Positions 47,458 to 64,000 of a DNA stretch of 64,000 nt are shown in pieces. The notes under the pieces were generated by a model, which did no database searches, had not been told where the DNA came from, and saw only the letters and a program-made list of their open reading frames with translations. The DNA is from Mesotaenium endlicherianum (taxonomy: Eukaryota > Streptophyta > Zygnematophyceae > Zygnematales > Mesotaeniaceae). Both the position numbers and the translations under genes were made by a program. The DNA lies in NCBI GenBank assembly GCA_009602735.1, contig WELA01004268.1:1322363-1386362 (forward strand), read 5' to 3'. The number at the start of each line of letters is the position of its first letter. Position 1 is the stretch's first letter.

Positions 47458-48738
47458 ATGGCCGATCCTCAAGACCAACAGCAAGCTTTCGAAGGAAGCC
47501 CTTCCTCTCCAAGACACCCTCCTCCAGCGCCGATGGGAGAGCCCACTCAAGAAAATCTGCAACAACAAGAAGCACCACAAGGAGGAGCACACCCTCCTCC
47601 AGCGTCGATGGGAGAGCCTACTCAAGGAAATCTGCAACAACAAGAAGCACCACAAGGAGGAGCACCGTCAAATCCCGTGGCAGCCGCTATAGCAAAGTTG
47701 ACCCCACCACAAGGAGTTCCCGCAAATGAGTGGGCAGCCTTCCTAATGACCGTCCACAACCAAGTGGGCTTGGCCACCTATGAAGCAACCGTGCAAGCGT
47801 CAAGAGAAGCTATGGCTGCCATGGTTGCCCCTATTGCGAGCAATGCTCAAAATCCAGCCCCGGCTCAAGCGCCTCCACAAGAGCCAACGAGAGCAAGGAA
47901 ACTCATCAAGCCCGGCAAACCCGACACTTTCAACCCCGGGAAAGGTGCCAACCTGAATTTATGGCTCTACCAAGTGGAGACGTACCTCGCGTTCCTTGAA
48001 GTACCCGAGGAGGACTACGTTCCCTTTGCCGTTACCTTACTTAGAGGAGCAGCAACATCATGGTGGCGTAACTATCAAGCGGCTATATATCAAGCTATGG
48101 CGCACCCCATGCTCGGCCAAGAGCCCCCACCATCATATGCAAGATGGGCAGATTTTCGTGAGGCCCTCAAGAAGCAATTCATGCCCATCAATGCGGAGAA
48201 GATTGCCCGAGGAAAGCTCCACCATCTCAAGCAAACGACGTCCGTTCAAGAGTATACATCCAGATTTCACGCCCTCACTCTTGAGATCCCCAACATGTCT
48301 CTCGAGGAGAAGATTGACCGTTACATCTTTGGCCTCAAACCCAAGGTGGCAAAGGAAGTGGAGTTACGCGACTTGACGGACTTCTCAAAGATCATTGAAG
48401 TGGCCCAAAAGGTGGATACCTTGGATTTCAAGCACTCCGTGCCTTCATCTTCACGGGTACCGACGACGCGGGTGTACGCAGCCCCTTCCACATCCGAATC
48501 TGGACCCACACCCATGGAAATCGGAGTTATTAAAAGGGACCCCGCGGCTGCCCGGAAGAGTGGAAGACCCTCCAATGACACTTATGATGCAAGAAACCAG
48601 CAAGGAGTGAAAGCAAGACTCTCCCCGGCTGAAAAAGAAGCTCTCATGACGGCTGGACTATGCTTCTATTGCAAGGAAAAGGGCCATCGTGCACTTTCAT
48701 GCCCCAAAAAGTTGTCAAAAAACGGACAGCGCCGGTAG
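47458..48738 (+). CDS. Element 4 Gag
   Basis: A 426-residue Gag. The N-terminal 80 residues are Gln/Pro/Ala-rich with a short internal repeat ([16 protein letters not shown] twice). The retrotransposon gag domain follows ([63 protein letters not shown]). A CCHC zinc knuckle, [14 protein letters not shown], sits near the end. It assembles the virus-like particle and packages RNA. It overlaps the pol frame by 79 bases. Confidence 0.93.
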   Translation: MADPQDQQQAFEGSPSSPRHPPPAPMGEPTQENLQQQEAPQGGAHPPPASMGEPTQGNLQQQEAPQGGAPSNPVAAAIAKLTPPQGVPANEWAAFLMTVHNQVGLATYEATVQASREAMAAMVAPIASNAQNPAPAQAPPQEPTRARKLIKPGKPDTFNPGKGANLNLWLYQVETYLAFLEVPEEDYVPFAVTLLRGAATSWWRNYQAAIYQAMAHPMLGQEPPPSYARWADFREALKKQFMPINAEKIARGKLHHLKQTTSVQEYTSRFHALTLEIPNMSLEEKIDRYIFGLKPKVAKEVELRDLTDFSKIIEVAQKVDTLDFKHSVPSSSRVPTTRVYAAPSTSESGPTPMEIGVIKRDPAAARKSGRPSNDTYDARNQQGVKARLSPAEKEALMTAGLCFYCKEKGHRALSCPKKLSKNGQRR

Positions 48739-51700
48739 GCCAGGAGCCTACCACCCCAAGACCCACTTCACGAGAAGGCAACACGCCAAGTGAGGTGGAG
48801 ACCCCCGTTGAAGACGACGTTCCAGCCCCAATGAGTTTGAGAGGTTACCTTGGAGGAGAGAAGGTCCACATCTTGGTGGATAGCGGAGCTCAAGGCAACT
48901 TCATTGCTGCAGATTTTGCCACCAAGCACGGTATTACTATGCGAACTCTTGACCACGACGAGGAGATTATGATGCCCGATGGATTCTCCTATACTACCCC
49001 TTCCAAGAAGACGTACCCCTTGGCACTCTCTATCAAGTCCTTCAAGGATAGAGTAGTGTTCTCCCCCATGCAATTGGGCAAGTACGACGTCATCCTAGGG
49101 ACGCCTTGGTTGACCAAGCACAACCCCCAAGTTGATTGGAGGACCGGTACTATCAAGATCAAGAATGACATCACTTCAAGAATCTGTATTTTGCGCGCAA
49201 TCCAGAATATCCAGACCCAAGACATCCAGAAGCCGGCACACGAGATACTATTGTCCGCCCTCCAACTCAAGAGACTTGTGAGGAAGGGACACGAGCTTCT
49301 TTTGGCCTTGATCACGCCAAAAGACATCAAGAAAGACATCGAGAGTCAAGAAGGCAGCCCCGTTCCCAAGGAGATACAAGAAGTCTTTGAGGACTACAAA
49401 GAAGTGTTCTCCCCGGAATTGCCCAAGGGCCTACCCCCCAAAAGATTCGTAGACCACAAGATAGAGTTGGAGCCCGGAAGCAAGCCCATCTCTCGGCCTA
49501 CGTTCAAAATGTCATACACGGAGCTAGACGAAGTCAAGAAGCAAATCAAGGAGCTACTGGAGCATGGCTTCATTCGACCTAGCAAGTCGCCATTTGGAGC
49601 CCCGGTGCTATTTGTCAAGAAGAAAGATGGTACCTTGAGGATGTGTGTGGACTATCGCGCCCTCAACAAGATCACCATCAAGAATCGATACCCGCTGCCG
49701 CGCATGGATGAGCTCATGGACCGGCTGGTTGGAGCCAAGTACTTCACGAAGATTGACTTACGGAGCGGCTACCACCAGATTCGCATCGCAGAACCGGACA
49801 TAGAGAAGACGGCATTCAGGACAAGATATGGACATTTTGAGTTCATGGTCCTGCCATTTGGACTCACCAACGCGCCAGCAACTTTCATGACTATGATGAA
49901 CACCATATTTCAGCCCATGTTGGACAGATTTGTGGTGGTATTCATCGATGACATCCTTATCTACAGCAAGACCCTTGAAGAGCATGCGAGACACTTGAAA
50001 GAAGTCCTTGAAGTATTGAAGCAAAACAAGCTGTTTGCGAAGGAGTCAAAATGCGAGTTTGCCAAACAAGAAGTGGAGTTCCTAGGTCTCCACGTGACTG
50101 CTGATGGCATCAAGATAGACCCCAAGAAGACCACGGTGGTGGAGGAATGGCCAACCCCCACGACCAAGAAAGAACTCCAGTCATTCTTGGGATTTGCCAA
50201 TTGGTACAGAAAATTCATCCAAGGCTTCTCGCACATAGCAGCCCCCCTGACAGATCTACTCAAGAAGGACAGGCTATATACATGGACCGAGAAAGAGGAA
50301 GAGGCATTTCAAGAGTTAAAGCGAAGATTGACCACATCCCCGGTGCTCACACTCCCAAGTCCAAACCCAGATTGGCCCTTCCACGTCATCACCGATGCAT
50401 CTTCCTATGCAATAGGAGCAATCCTGCTTCAAGACCAAGGCAAGGGACTGCAGCCCATCGCCTACGAGTCAAGGAAGCTAAATCCAGCCGAGCAAAATTA
50501 TACAACCACGGAGCGAGAGGCATTGGCGATTGTACATGCCTTGAAGGTTTGGCGCTGCTACGTTGAAGGACGCAAAGTACTGGTCACCACGGACCACGAG
50601 GCGTTAAAGCACCTCCAAACGCAGCCGTATCTCTCAAGGAGACAAGCAAGATGGAGCGGATACTTGCAACAATACAACATCACGATTCAGTACCAGCCCG
50701 GCAAGACAAACCCGGCTGACCCCCTCTCAAGACTGCAATTAAATGCAGTGATGGTATCCCTGAAGACAGATCTGGAAGCTCGATTTTCAGCCGCCTATGA
50801 AAGAGACCCTTACTACAAGAACGGAGAAGCAGCCTTGGACCCATGCAAGAAGCAAGAAGGCAATTATTGGGTGAGGCAAGATACGGGCCAGAGATGTGTT
50901 CCTAATGACTTAGACCTCCGGCTCTTGCTTCTACGAGAAGCACACGACAACCCTCTTGGAGGACACTTTGGAATCCTAAGGACCACGGGCGTTCTAGCTA
51001 GGACTTATTGTTGGCCAGGCATGTCTAAGCAAGTCAAGGAGTACTGCAGGAGCTGTGACACATGCCAAAGAATCAAGCCATCATCGCAAAAGGCGGGAGG
51101 ACTCCTCCAACCACTACCAATCCCCGAAAGACAATGGACGGACATCTCAATGGACCTTATCGTGGACTTGCCCGTGACACCTCGAGGCCATAATGCAATA
51201 CTCACGGTGGTGGACAGACTTACCAAGATGGCTCATTTTATTCCCACGACGACTAAGGCTACAGCACCACAACTTGCAAGACTCATCTTTGACAACATCT
51301 TCCGACTCCATGGACTACCATCAAGAATTGTGTCAGATAGAGATCCAAGATTCACAAGCCATTTCTGGAAAAATCTCTTCAAGAACTTGGGTACATCGCT
51401 GGATATGTCTACTGCCTACCACCCACAATCAGATGGGCAAACCGAGCGTATGAATCGTACCCTAAAGACCTCTCTAAAGGCCTACGTGTCTACCCTCGAG
51501 CAAGACTGGGACATGTACTTGACCCCCCTCGAGTTTGCCTACAACAACACTACGCAGGCCTCTACCCAAGAGTCCCCATTCTTCCTCAACTATGGCTTCC
51601 ATCCGACCACGCCACTGAGCTTCACGGCTGGCCATGATGAAGTACCTGCAGCCACAGATTTTATGGAGACATTAGAAGCAGCCCTTACAGCAGCGAAGAA

Positions 51701-52325
51701 AGCTCTACAACACGCGCAAGATGCTCAAGCAAGAGTGGCGAACAGATCCAGAAGAGAAATTACGTACAGAGTGGGTGACAACGTGTTACTATCATCCAAG
51801 AACATTTCCCTGAACAACAGGCCTGCCGGCAGCAAGTTCTCTCCCAAGTATTTGGGACCCTTCAAGATTATCCAGCAAGTCAACCCCGTTGCTTTCAAGC
51901 TAGAACTTCCCCAGACTATGCACATCGACCCCGTATTCCACGCTTCCCTCTTCAAGCCATATGTGCAACCCGACAACAAGTTCCCAGGACGTGTGACAAC
52001 CCCACCAGCCCCAACAATAGTGGATGATCATTTGGAGTACGAAGTGGAAGACATAGTGGCTATGAGAAATTTCAGGAGACAGCAGCAATACTTGATCAAG
52101 TGGAAAGGATATCCAGATTCGGAGAATAGTTGGGTGGCGGCGCACTACCTTGACAAAGTTCAGAGAAAGTTGAAGCGCTTCCATGCCGCCAACCCCCATC
52201 TTGGACCAGCCCCAAGTCTCTCTACTAGAAGCCCGAAGACTTCAGGGAGGCAGCCTGCCACCATCAAGAAGCAGCAGAAGACCCCTTGGAGGCAGCCTGC
52301 AAGAACAAGAAAGAGGAAAAATTGA
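48660..52325 (+). CDS. Element 4 Pol (PR-RT-RH-INT-chromodomain)
   Basis: About 1,221 residues in one frame, which is -1 relative to gag, so a programmed -1 shift in the overlap is the likely route. Domains: protease around residue 70-80 ([12 protein letters not shown]); reverse transcriptase about 290-480 ([36 protein letters not shown]); RNase H about 570-690 ([26 protein letters not shown]); integrase zinc finger about 757-805 ([23 protein letters not shown]); integrase core about 820-930 ([36 protein letters not shown]); GPY/F-like module ([20 protein letters not shown]); chromodomain about 1123-1176 ([27 protein letters not shown]). The chromodomain binds methylated histone tails and guides insertion in this family. 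Confidence 0.95.
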   Translation: MLLLQGKGPSCTFMPQKVVKKRTAPVGQEPTTPRPTSREGNTPSEVETPVEDDVPAPMSLRGYLGGEKVHILVDSGAQGNFIAADFATKHGITMRTLDHDEEIMMPDGFSYTTPSKKTYPLALSIKSFKDRVVFSPMQLGKYDVILGTPWLTKHNPQVDWRTGTIKIKNDITSRICILRAIQNIQTQDIQKPAHEILLSALQLKRLVRKGHELLLALITPKDIKKDIESQEGSPVPKEIQEVFEDYKEVFSPELPKGLPPKRFVDHKIELEPGSKPISRPTFKMSYTELDEVKKQIKELLEHGFIRPSKSPFGAPVLFVKKKDGTLRMCVDYRALNKITIKNRYPLPRMDELMDRLVGAKYFTKIDLRSGYHQIRIAEPDIEKTAFRTRYGHFEFMVLPFGLTNAPATFMTMMNTIFQPMLDRFVVVFIDDILIYSKTLEEHARHLKEVLEVLKQNKLFAKESKCEFAKQEVEFLGLHVTADGIKIDPKKTTVVEEWPTPTTKKELQSFLGFANWYRKFIQGFSHIAAPLTDLLKKDRLYTWTEKEEEAFQELKRRLTTSPVLTLPSPNPDWPFHVITDASSYAIGAILLQDQGKGLQPIAYESRKLNPAEQNYTTTEREALAIVHALKVWRCYVEGRKVLVTTDHEALKHLQTQPYLSRRQARWSGYLQQYNITIQYQPGKTNPADPLSRLQLNAVMVSLKTDLEARFSAAYERDPYYKNGEAALDPCKKQEGNYWVRQDTGQRCVPNDLDLRLLLLREAHDNPLGGHFGILRTTGVLARTYCWPGMSKQVKEYCRSCDTCQRIKPSSQKAGGLLQPLPIPERQWTDISMDLIVDLPVTPRGHNAILTVVDRLTKMAHFIPTTTKATAPQLARLIFDNIFRLHGLPSRIVSDRDPRFTSHFWKNLFKNLGTSLDMSTAYHPQSDGQTERMNRTLKTSLKAYVSTLEQDWDMYLTPLEFAYNNTTQASTQESPFFLNYGFHPTTPLSFTAGHDEVPAATDFMETLEAALTAAKKALQHAQDAQARVANRSRREITYRVGDNVLLSSKNISLNNRPAGSKFSPKYLGPFKIIQQVNPVAFKLELPQTMHIDPVFHASLFKPYVQPDNKFPGRVTTPPAPTIVDDHLEYEVEDIVAMRNFRRQQQYLIKWKGYPDSENSWVAAHYLDKVQRKLKRFHAANPHLGPAPSLSTRSPKTSGRQPATIKKQQKTPWRQPARTRKRKN

Positions 52326-53094
52326 CATTAGACACTCTTCTCTTCTCGCAGTTTCTGGACAGAAAACTAAAACTGCTACTGGTAATAGGTCTCTGCATAA
52401 TAAATTCTGAAAATTTACCTGGCTGTAGTCCATGAGTAGCCGGTCATTTAGAGTCCAAGTTTGCTCAATTTGGAGCACTGGTGAGAGAGATATGATGCTC
52501 TAAGTAGAAGGGGGTCAGGCTGCTGGCATTGTTAGGACAGAATATGCCTTCTGACATTGTGCCTTCCCCTGAACTTGGAATGCTCTGAAACTCAAGACTC
52601 TGGTAGAACATCTTACAGCGCCCAGTTTGAGACTTAGTTTGCAGAATTTGGAGAAGTATAGAAGGACTTATGATTTTCAGAAGTTTCTGCACAGATTTGG
52701 AGGAGTGCCTACTCTCTCAGCTCTCAACGACACTCCAGAAATGAGAATGCTCTCAAATTTGGTGACCCGGTAGAGTTCTCCGACGCGGTCCGTCTGGCAC
52801 TCGAATTTTCAGATTTGGAGCAGTTCTGTGGCCGCTATGAATTTTTGAGTTCGTGGCAGATTCTGGGCCAACTTGTACAATTTTCTTTATCATTAAGGAG
52901 TAGGCTAGCCAATAAGGTCACACCACCTACGACCTTGCCTAGTCTACCTTACATGTGTAGCACCTGACTTGGCGCCTTTGACTAGTCCTCTTCACATGTG
53001 TGGCATCTGACTTGAAACTGTTGACTAGTTTGCTCCACATGTGTAAGACCTGACTTGACGCGCCGAGACGTCGCTTTTTCTATGGGGGGGGTGA
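52326..53094 (+). other. Non-coding tail of element 4 with imperfect repeats
   Basis: 770 bp between the pol stop and the 3' LTR with no ORF of note. At about 52950-53060 a block of the form ACATGTGTRGCAYCTGACTTG recurs three times at roughly 55-60 bp spacing. It ends in a G run that should serve as polypurine tract. Confidence 0.7.
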
Positions 53095-53597
53095 TGTAGT
53101 GATTTGAGTTATTATATATTAGTTTGCATATATTTTAATGTTTTCAAATATATTTGGAGTAGTATTGTGTGGAGTCAAGTGTGAATAGGTACTCTAGTAA
53201 CTTGGTTCATGTCCTTTGAACCTTCCAAGGCATTTTCGAAGTTAGAGGAAAGACCTAGAAGAACTCCATGTGGCAAAAGTCAGATGTGCCATTTTTAGGT
53301 CAAAAGGACATGTGTACATTATTCTAGAAAGAGGTGGCAAGTTTTGGGATGTGTTGGGTGCCAACACATCAACATACACCTTCCTAGAAATTACTTATGT
53401 AGCAAGTATATAAACAAGAGCTAGAACATAGAAAGACATTCCAGAATCACTCTTGTACTTGCCAAAATCCAGAAATATATTAACTTTCAAGAAGCCATCT
53501 CTCTTTCAAGAAGCTACCACTTGTGTTCAAAGATCCTTGTCTTGAATAGATAAAGTATTCTGTTTTACTAAGTACTTTATCTATCTGTTTCACTACA
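53095..53597 (+). repeat. 3' LTR of element 4
   Basis: 503 bp, near-identical to 46918-47420, followed by the target duplication TGCAC. Confidence 0.93.
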
Positions 53598-53649
53598 TGC
53601 ACTCTCTGGAGATCTATATTGCTGATGGTCTCCTTTATCTGTTTGCCAG

Positions 53650-54358
53650 GCATGCATAGTGAATCCAGTTCAGTAAAACCACCAGTCTGCAACACTGCCT
53701 TTTAGTAGAGCACCAGTGTGCCTGACCTCTCCTTGTCCTGCAGTTCTGGGTAGTTCTCCAGCCACTGCTCAATATCAGCGAGAAACTTGATCAGGTAATA
53801 TTTTTTGTTTCCTTCAGGATCATAGTCATGGGGAGGCTTCGGCTTAGGCTTACTAGGCCCTCTGCCACCACCACCAGTGGTTTGAGAACCCAGTTGGTCT
53901 TTGTCACGCAACAATGCCATCATGATCCTTTTGTCCTTCTGTTGGGACTGATACATGCTCGCCATTTGCGGTTGCATCTGAATAAATACGGCTCCCAGAT
54001 CTACATTCTGAGGTGGTAGCCCAGCAAACGCAGCAACAGCAACATTAGTAGCAGCTTTGGCGTTCCCAATTGCTGCTGCTCCGGCTATGCCTGTTGCGCT
54101 CAACTGTCTGCAAATTTGAAGGAGAGGTATGACAGTAGGCACAACAGGAGGTTGGTTACGGAGATTGGCCCCTTCTGCCATCTGCTCTTCCACCGTCCTT
54201 TCATCCGAGGCCCTCCTGTTCACTGCCTCCTCTACCCTTTGGGCTAAACGCTCATCCTCAGCCAACTGGGCTGCTACTGCAGCAAGAGCTACTGCCTGCT
54301 CAGCAACTTCTCTAGCTCCTGCTTCGTGCAGCATTTCTCGAGTAGGTACGGGGTCCAA
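53650..54358 (-). pseudogene. Element 3 gag region
   Basis: Begins MDPVPTREMLHEAGAREVAE, with an Ala/Glu-rich N-terminus and the stretch GRGPSKPKPKPPHDYDPEG followed by KYYLIKFLADIEQWLENYPE, as in element 1. It lies beside the 5' LTR and primer-binding site. Fossil. Confidence 0.82.
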
Positions 54359-54485
54359 AGACGCGACTTTCGTCTTGCCCTTCTACAATGTTATCATTGT
54401 CCTCACCCTCCATTTCCCAAGAGCTGCTAGTTTGAGACCTAGTCCTTACCATACACGACTATTGTGCTAACTGCTTCGATACCAC

Positions 54486-55182
54486 TGAAATGAATCGACT
54501 TACCAATAGGCGATTAACAATTAAAAAAGATCTTCATATCAACGAGTAATCTTTATGGTATTTTCTGTTAATTGATTAAACAGCAAAGGACAAACACACT
54601 AGCAGTGGACAATTCTCGCAAGTCAAATGCAAGTAAACGAGCATCAATAATGCAATCAGTAAACTCATACATAAGCAAGGCTAGAAGACAGTGCATATCA
54701 ATGGCTTCTCGCCTTGGATTCAGATATCTCTCAGTAAGCAGTATAAGAGAGTTGGCCTCGTGTCCGAATGCCGAACTCGAGAGCAATGTCTAGCATATGT
54801 ACATGGAATGAGTTTACTGTTCAACGGCAAGTGCGATGGCATCGCCTACCTGGGAGTTAACCACGTTGGTAGGACCTCGGTAACCAAATCCACCCCCATC
54901 TCCCATCATCCCGAATCGCCATCCATCCCAAGGATGTCATCTGGCCATTCATCTAGCATATCACACTTAGATGCATATTTGCTGCTACCGAGTTGGCTGT
55001 TAAAGAATGTGTCAGCAAGCTGACCTAAGTTGACTTCAGCCTGCTGCTCTCGACTGAGTCATTGAACTGATAAGTATATAAAGTCCAGCAGATTGAATAT
55101 TGACCAAAGTTCAGCAGGCTGAAGTTAATTATTCATTACATATAAATGAATATTATATCTACCAATATACTGATTCATTACA
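54486..55182 (-). repeat. 5' LTR of element 3
   Basis: 697 bp from TGAAATGAATC to GATTCATTACA, matching the solo LTR at 38916-39633. The primer-binding site lies one base outside it at 54472-54484 on the minus strand. Confidence 0.9.
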
Positions 55183-55750
55183 CATAGAAAGTTAGAGTGC
55201 AGGAGTTTCCAAGGAGGGAATTTTGCTTAAAAGATCTAGAGAGCTTGCAGGTAGGATCTTCTAGAAGTCCAAATGCAGCCTTGGAATAATCATCACGTGC
55301 GTATGGAGAACACATAAAATGGTGAGTGTCGTGTCGTGTTAGTGTCCAAGTTCTCATAAATCTCAATAGTCGACTTAATGATAGCAAGAGCAAAGTTAGC
55401 CAATAGCACCCTCAGTGGAGAATTGAGTGAGCCCAGCCAGCAGTAGGACACTGTCAGGTGCGGTTTCCAGCAAAGAGCTCGTGGTGTAGGTGCTATAGTT
55501 TCGAAGTTATGTAAGCTGTGACTCGGTGAAAGTTAAGCAAAAGCCCTGGTGGGCAATTTTCTTTGAAACTTGGTGTCGAATGCATTTTGCTTATACGTGA
55601 TTTTTGCAACTACAATTTGTTCACTTGCGCAACCTTCAACTTGGACGTGAAGCCTATTTGGAAGTAAGACGCTTCCGTCCTTGGAAGGGAAATTGAAAGG
55701 CAGAAAACTAAAACTTTGTGCGTAATTAGCTAAACCCTGAAACAGGAAGT
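55183..55750. other. Spacer between element 3 and element 5
   Basis: No family resemblance on either strand. It may be the original host or older element sequence into which element 3 inserted. Confidence 0.35.
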
Positions 55751-57860
55751 AAAGGAGGATGAGCTCGGTGTGAAAACACCAAGTGCTGAGCCCCTCACTG
55801 AATGGTGTAAAGTGCAGGGAGACCAGAAATGGTCAATCTTAGTAAATCTGCCACTGACACACGTGCTAAGGGCGACTGGCCAGGTTGATCTCTCACATGC
55901 AGAGATGCATCGACCAGTCGACCAAGGAAAGCCCACACATAGGAAGGACCACCTTCATATCGACATCATTTTGAGTCAAGTTGGCCTCCGATTCCCAAGT
56001 GTTGTTCGTATGGTAGCCTTTCCGCTTGACCAGATACTCCTTCACAAATCGCTGACCCCTCTTTACTCGTCAATCACTGACAATCGCCTCCACTTCATAC
56101 TCCAATATATCATCGACCTCGACGAGTGGTGGCGGTGAAGGTAGTCGTCCTGGATGCCCTTCATTTGGGTCAACGTCTGCACACTTGCCAGGTGTGCGCT
56201 GGGTTGGTCCTGTCAGCCCCCAGCTATGCGTGGCCATCTTTGAGTCCCCCCAGGCTGCACTTGGTGCAGTGCAAGCGTTTTCTGAGACGGCGACTGCAGC
56301 TGATGTGCTCCGAGGATACACATTGAAGTTCTTCAAAGTAGCATGATCCACCCACTCGTGACCATCTCTTCCCTTTTCTGATGTCACGCATGCATCAAGC
56401 AATTGGCCGCTGGTGCGACTGCGGCTGCGACTGCAACTGCGATTGCTATTTTGGCTGCCTTGTCCTGCGGATGTATGGTCTGGAGATGTCTTTCTGGGCC
56501 TGTATCCTCTAGTTGAGGGCTGCATTACACCCTGGTGAGCATGCACGCACATGATCTGAAGGAGAGACTCTTCCTTGCACATGTGGAACCGCAGATAACT
56601 GATATGGAACACATCATATATATCCCAGTCTGAAGGAAGTTCGAGATTCACTCAACAATGGACCTGTGAATTGTGCTCGCAATTTCCTCTTGCCCGTGAA
56701 AGGTAAATTTCTGTTGACAAGAGTAATTTGTCGCCCACACAAAGTGTCACTTCCCTCCGATGCTTGTTAGCATGCTTGACTTGCTCATCCTGTCCCTCCC
56801 ATATGTACATCTTAGCCACATCCGAAGTCTTCGCCATCTGCTCGAACCTGAGTCTTCTTTGCCTTCTCGAGCAAAATGTTCCATGGATCATATACTTGTC
56901 TTTCATAAGCCATAGTGAATAGTGACTGCTTGGTGAATTCGTGCATGCTATTGTTGTTGGCAAATTCCAACCCTAGGAGTTTTTTGTCCTACTCTGAAGG
57001 GTCTTCCATAGTGAAACTCCTGAGCACGTTTTTTAGGATTCTATTGAGCCTCTCACTCTGCCCAACTGTCTAAGGATGATAGGAAGTGCTCATACTCAGC
57101 TTGGTCCCCATCAGAAACAATTACCTTCGGCAATCCATGTAGATATGGTCAAAGAATAGACGTGCCACATCCGCTGCCGTAGAAGTCTCCTTCATGAAAT
57201 GAAGTGAGCCATCTTGTTACGTCTATTTGACACAACCCATACTGCACCGTGCCCTTGACTACTAACTGATAACGATGTAATGAAGTCCACAGCAATCTGC
57301 TCCCAAGGGTACTTTGGAATAGTCAAGGGTTGCAAGGTACCTCCCTTCTCTTCATTTGGTGTCTTGTTCCGCTGGCATGTATTGCAACTCCTGATCCACT
57401 CCTCAATGTCCTTGTCCATATTTCTCCAATAGTACCTCTGCTTTAACACGCTTACCGTCTTCTCGCTTCTGAAGTGTCCAGCATATAAGCAATCATGAGG
57501 CTCCGCAAGTAGTAAGTCTCGTAGCTCCTTGACATAAGGTACCACCAGTCTCTTTAAATCATCAAAATACCATATGTCGTCCTCACTCTGTATACTTGAG
57601 TTGGACTCAGCGGCTCCACCATAATCAAACTCTTGGTCCTCCTCATAACCTTGCTTGAGCTTCTCCTTGAAGTCCGTACTCTCCTTGATGATCAAGACTA
57701 GTACAAGATCACACCTTCTTGATAAAGCGTCTGCAAGGTTGAGCTTTCCAGATTAGTACTCAATCTTATGGTCAAATTGTTGCAGGAATTTCATCCACCT
57801 CACTTGTCTTGGTGTCAACGTCATCAGTGTTAACTACACCAAAGTGTACTCAACGAAAGG
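55750..57860 (-). mobile_element. Element 5: relic of another Ty3/gypsy chromovirus
   Basis: On the minus strand: the end of RNase H (around 57840-57720), the integrase zinc finger (LLLAEPHDCLYAGHFRSEKT; CNTCQRNKTPNEEKGG) and core start (PWEQIAVDFITSLSVSSQGH) at about 57600-57190, integrase C-terminal sequence (DIYDVFHISYLRFHM) near 56600, and a chromodomain-like start (ILEYEVEAIVSD) near 56090. It differs from elements 1, 3 and 4. No LTR was found. A fossil with many breaks, old. Confidence 0.8.
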
Positions 57861-58542
57861 TGGAGTTGGATATATAAGATTAACCAACTGTGCAGTCCGC
57901 TGTGTCCGAAGCAGACCACGTATGACGTACGTCCTTTCTCTGTAACTATGTTGATTGGAGACTTTTGCTTCGCCTGTCTGGGACTAAAATTAGTTTCAAG
58001 GAAGGTTTTTGAGCATGGATCATACGTGGGATTCTTATGTACGTGCGTGTACAGCAACATTTTTTCTTGCAATACCAGGTGTTTGAGATGCTTGTAGTAA
58101 CTACTCTATCCGGATTTGTTATCAATATAATATGCCCTACATGGCTTAAATAGTAGCTAGAAGCACTTTTGTCAACGTATGTATATTTGTGGGTGACCAA
58201 GCTAGAGTGCCAGGTGAGGTGGTGCAGGACACCAAATGCTTGATTAAGTAAAAATTGTGGATATGCTGTCAATGCACATAACAGCATTTGTCGCCCAATC
58301 TGTCTAATAGCAACTAAGCTATTCCATATCCACTACTGCAGACAGGGAAGAGACAGTGCAAATGTCTTAGTCTATATCCGTCTTGACCAACTTTGGCACT
58401 ACAATATATACACATTAACTAATAAGTTAAAGCCCCTTCCTGGCAAGTCGTGAAGCATCGTCTACATGTGTCACTCATGTGAGCATCATGTGAAGTGCAG
58501 AGTGACTTGGCAGCATGCATTGTGACGGTGCATCGTGGCGAT
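57861..58542. other. Spacer 3' of the GH9 gene
   Basis: AT-rich DNA between element 5 and the GH9 stop codon. No gene recognised. It should include the GH9 3' UTR. Confidence 0.4.

Positions 58543-64000
<5,458 letters not shown>

Larger units (their letters stand above)
46918..53597 (+). mobile_element. Element 4: young Ty3/gypsy chromovirus that looks whole
   Basis: 5' LTR 46918-47420, primer-binding site at 47422 (TGGTATCGGAGC), gag 47458-48738, pol 48660-52325, a 770-bp non-coding tail, a G-rich polypurine tract (about 53083-53094) and 3' LTR 53095-53597. Both LTRs are 503 bp, begin TGTAGTG and end CACTACA, and differ by eye at only about three positions. The target duplication TGCAC flanks both ends perfectly (46913-46917 and 53598-53602). 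It inserted into element 3. Age: recent, judged by LTR identity. Gag and pol overlap in different frames, as in families that express Pol by frameshifting. Confidence 0.95.
40976..55182 (-). mobile_element. Element 3: second copy of the chromovirus with extra ORF, containing element 4
   Basis: On the minus strand: 5' LTR (54486-55182), primer-binding site (54472-54484), gag (54358 to about 53650), a nested plus-strand element (46918-53597), protease-RT-RNase H-integrase-chromodomain (46912-43255), extra ORF (42931-41411), polypurine tract (41019-41031) and a short 3' LTR remnant (40976-41018). Both its middle and its 3' LTR are incomplete. It is a fossil with several breaks. It is older than element 4, which sits inside it, and adjoins the 3' edge of element 2. 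Confidence 0.88.

Overview
The window looks like nuclear DNA of a green-lineage eukaryote, most likely a streptophyte (charophyte) alga of the Chara kind. Evidence: intron-rich genes with GT-AG (and one GC-AG) junctions, a plant-type GH9 endoglucanase, a cyanobacterial/plastid-type IF-1 on a nuclear-style gene, a voltage-gated proton-channel gene, many Ty3/gypsy chromoviruses, and a Ty3/gypsy element carrying a DNMT3-type cytosine methyltransferase, a combination reported before from charophytes. The organism name is inference. No rRNA, tRNA, CRISPR array or bacterial operon was seen.

Layout. 0.2-2.0 kb (+): 3' exons of an AtuA-like (DUF1446) gene. 2.3-7.9 kb (-): an 11-exon gene for an aluminium-resistance/methionine gamma-lyase-like PLP enzyme, convergent with the first; three exons at 8.0-8.8 kb may be its plastid-targeting 5' part. 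10.2-11.0 kb (+): IF-1. 11.5-14.0 kb (-): a four-exon DUF455 ferritin-like gene. 15.2-17.2 kb (+): a voltage-gated proton channel (Hv1-like) in at least four exons. 17.2-19.8 kb: nothing recognised. 58.5-63.6 kb (-): eight exons of a GH9 endo-beta-1,4-glucanase whose 5' end lies beyond the window. For the spliced genes I read the exons by protein-family resemblance and then checked that splice sites and intron phases agree; nearly all do.

19.8-57.9 kb is a nested pile of LTR retrotransposons. Element 1 (-, 21.3-29.3 kb) and element 3 (-, 41.0-55.2 kb) belong to one chromovirus family that carries an extra sense ORF between pol and the 3' LTR. Element 2 (+, about 29.5-41.0 kb) has the order gag-protease-DNA methyltransferase-RT-RNase H-integrase-PHD finger and contains two solo LTRs, at least one of them of the element 1/3 family. 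Element 4 (+, 46.9-53.6 kb) is a young chromovirus that looks whole, with 503-bp LTRs and a perfect 5-bp target duplication, lying inside element 3. Element 5 (-, 55.8-57.9 kb) and a piece at 19.8-20.7 kb are older relics.

Base composition is uneven. The two ends (1-7.3 kb and 59-64 kb) are GC-rich with CAG/CTG and purine-rich low-complexity introns, while 8-58 kb is more AT-rich. The host genes do not form an obvious pathway. The items most worth a second look are the methyltransferase/PHD retroelement, the conserved extra ORF of the chromovirus family, and the proton channel with unusual charge positions.
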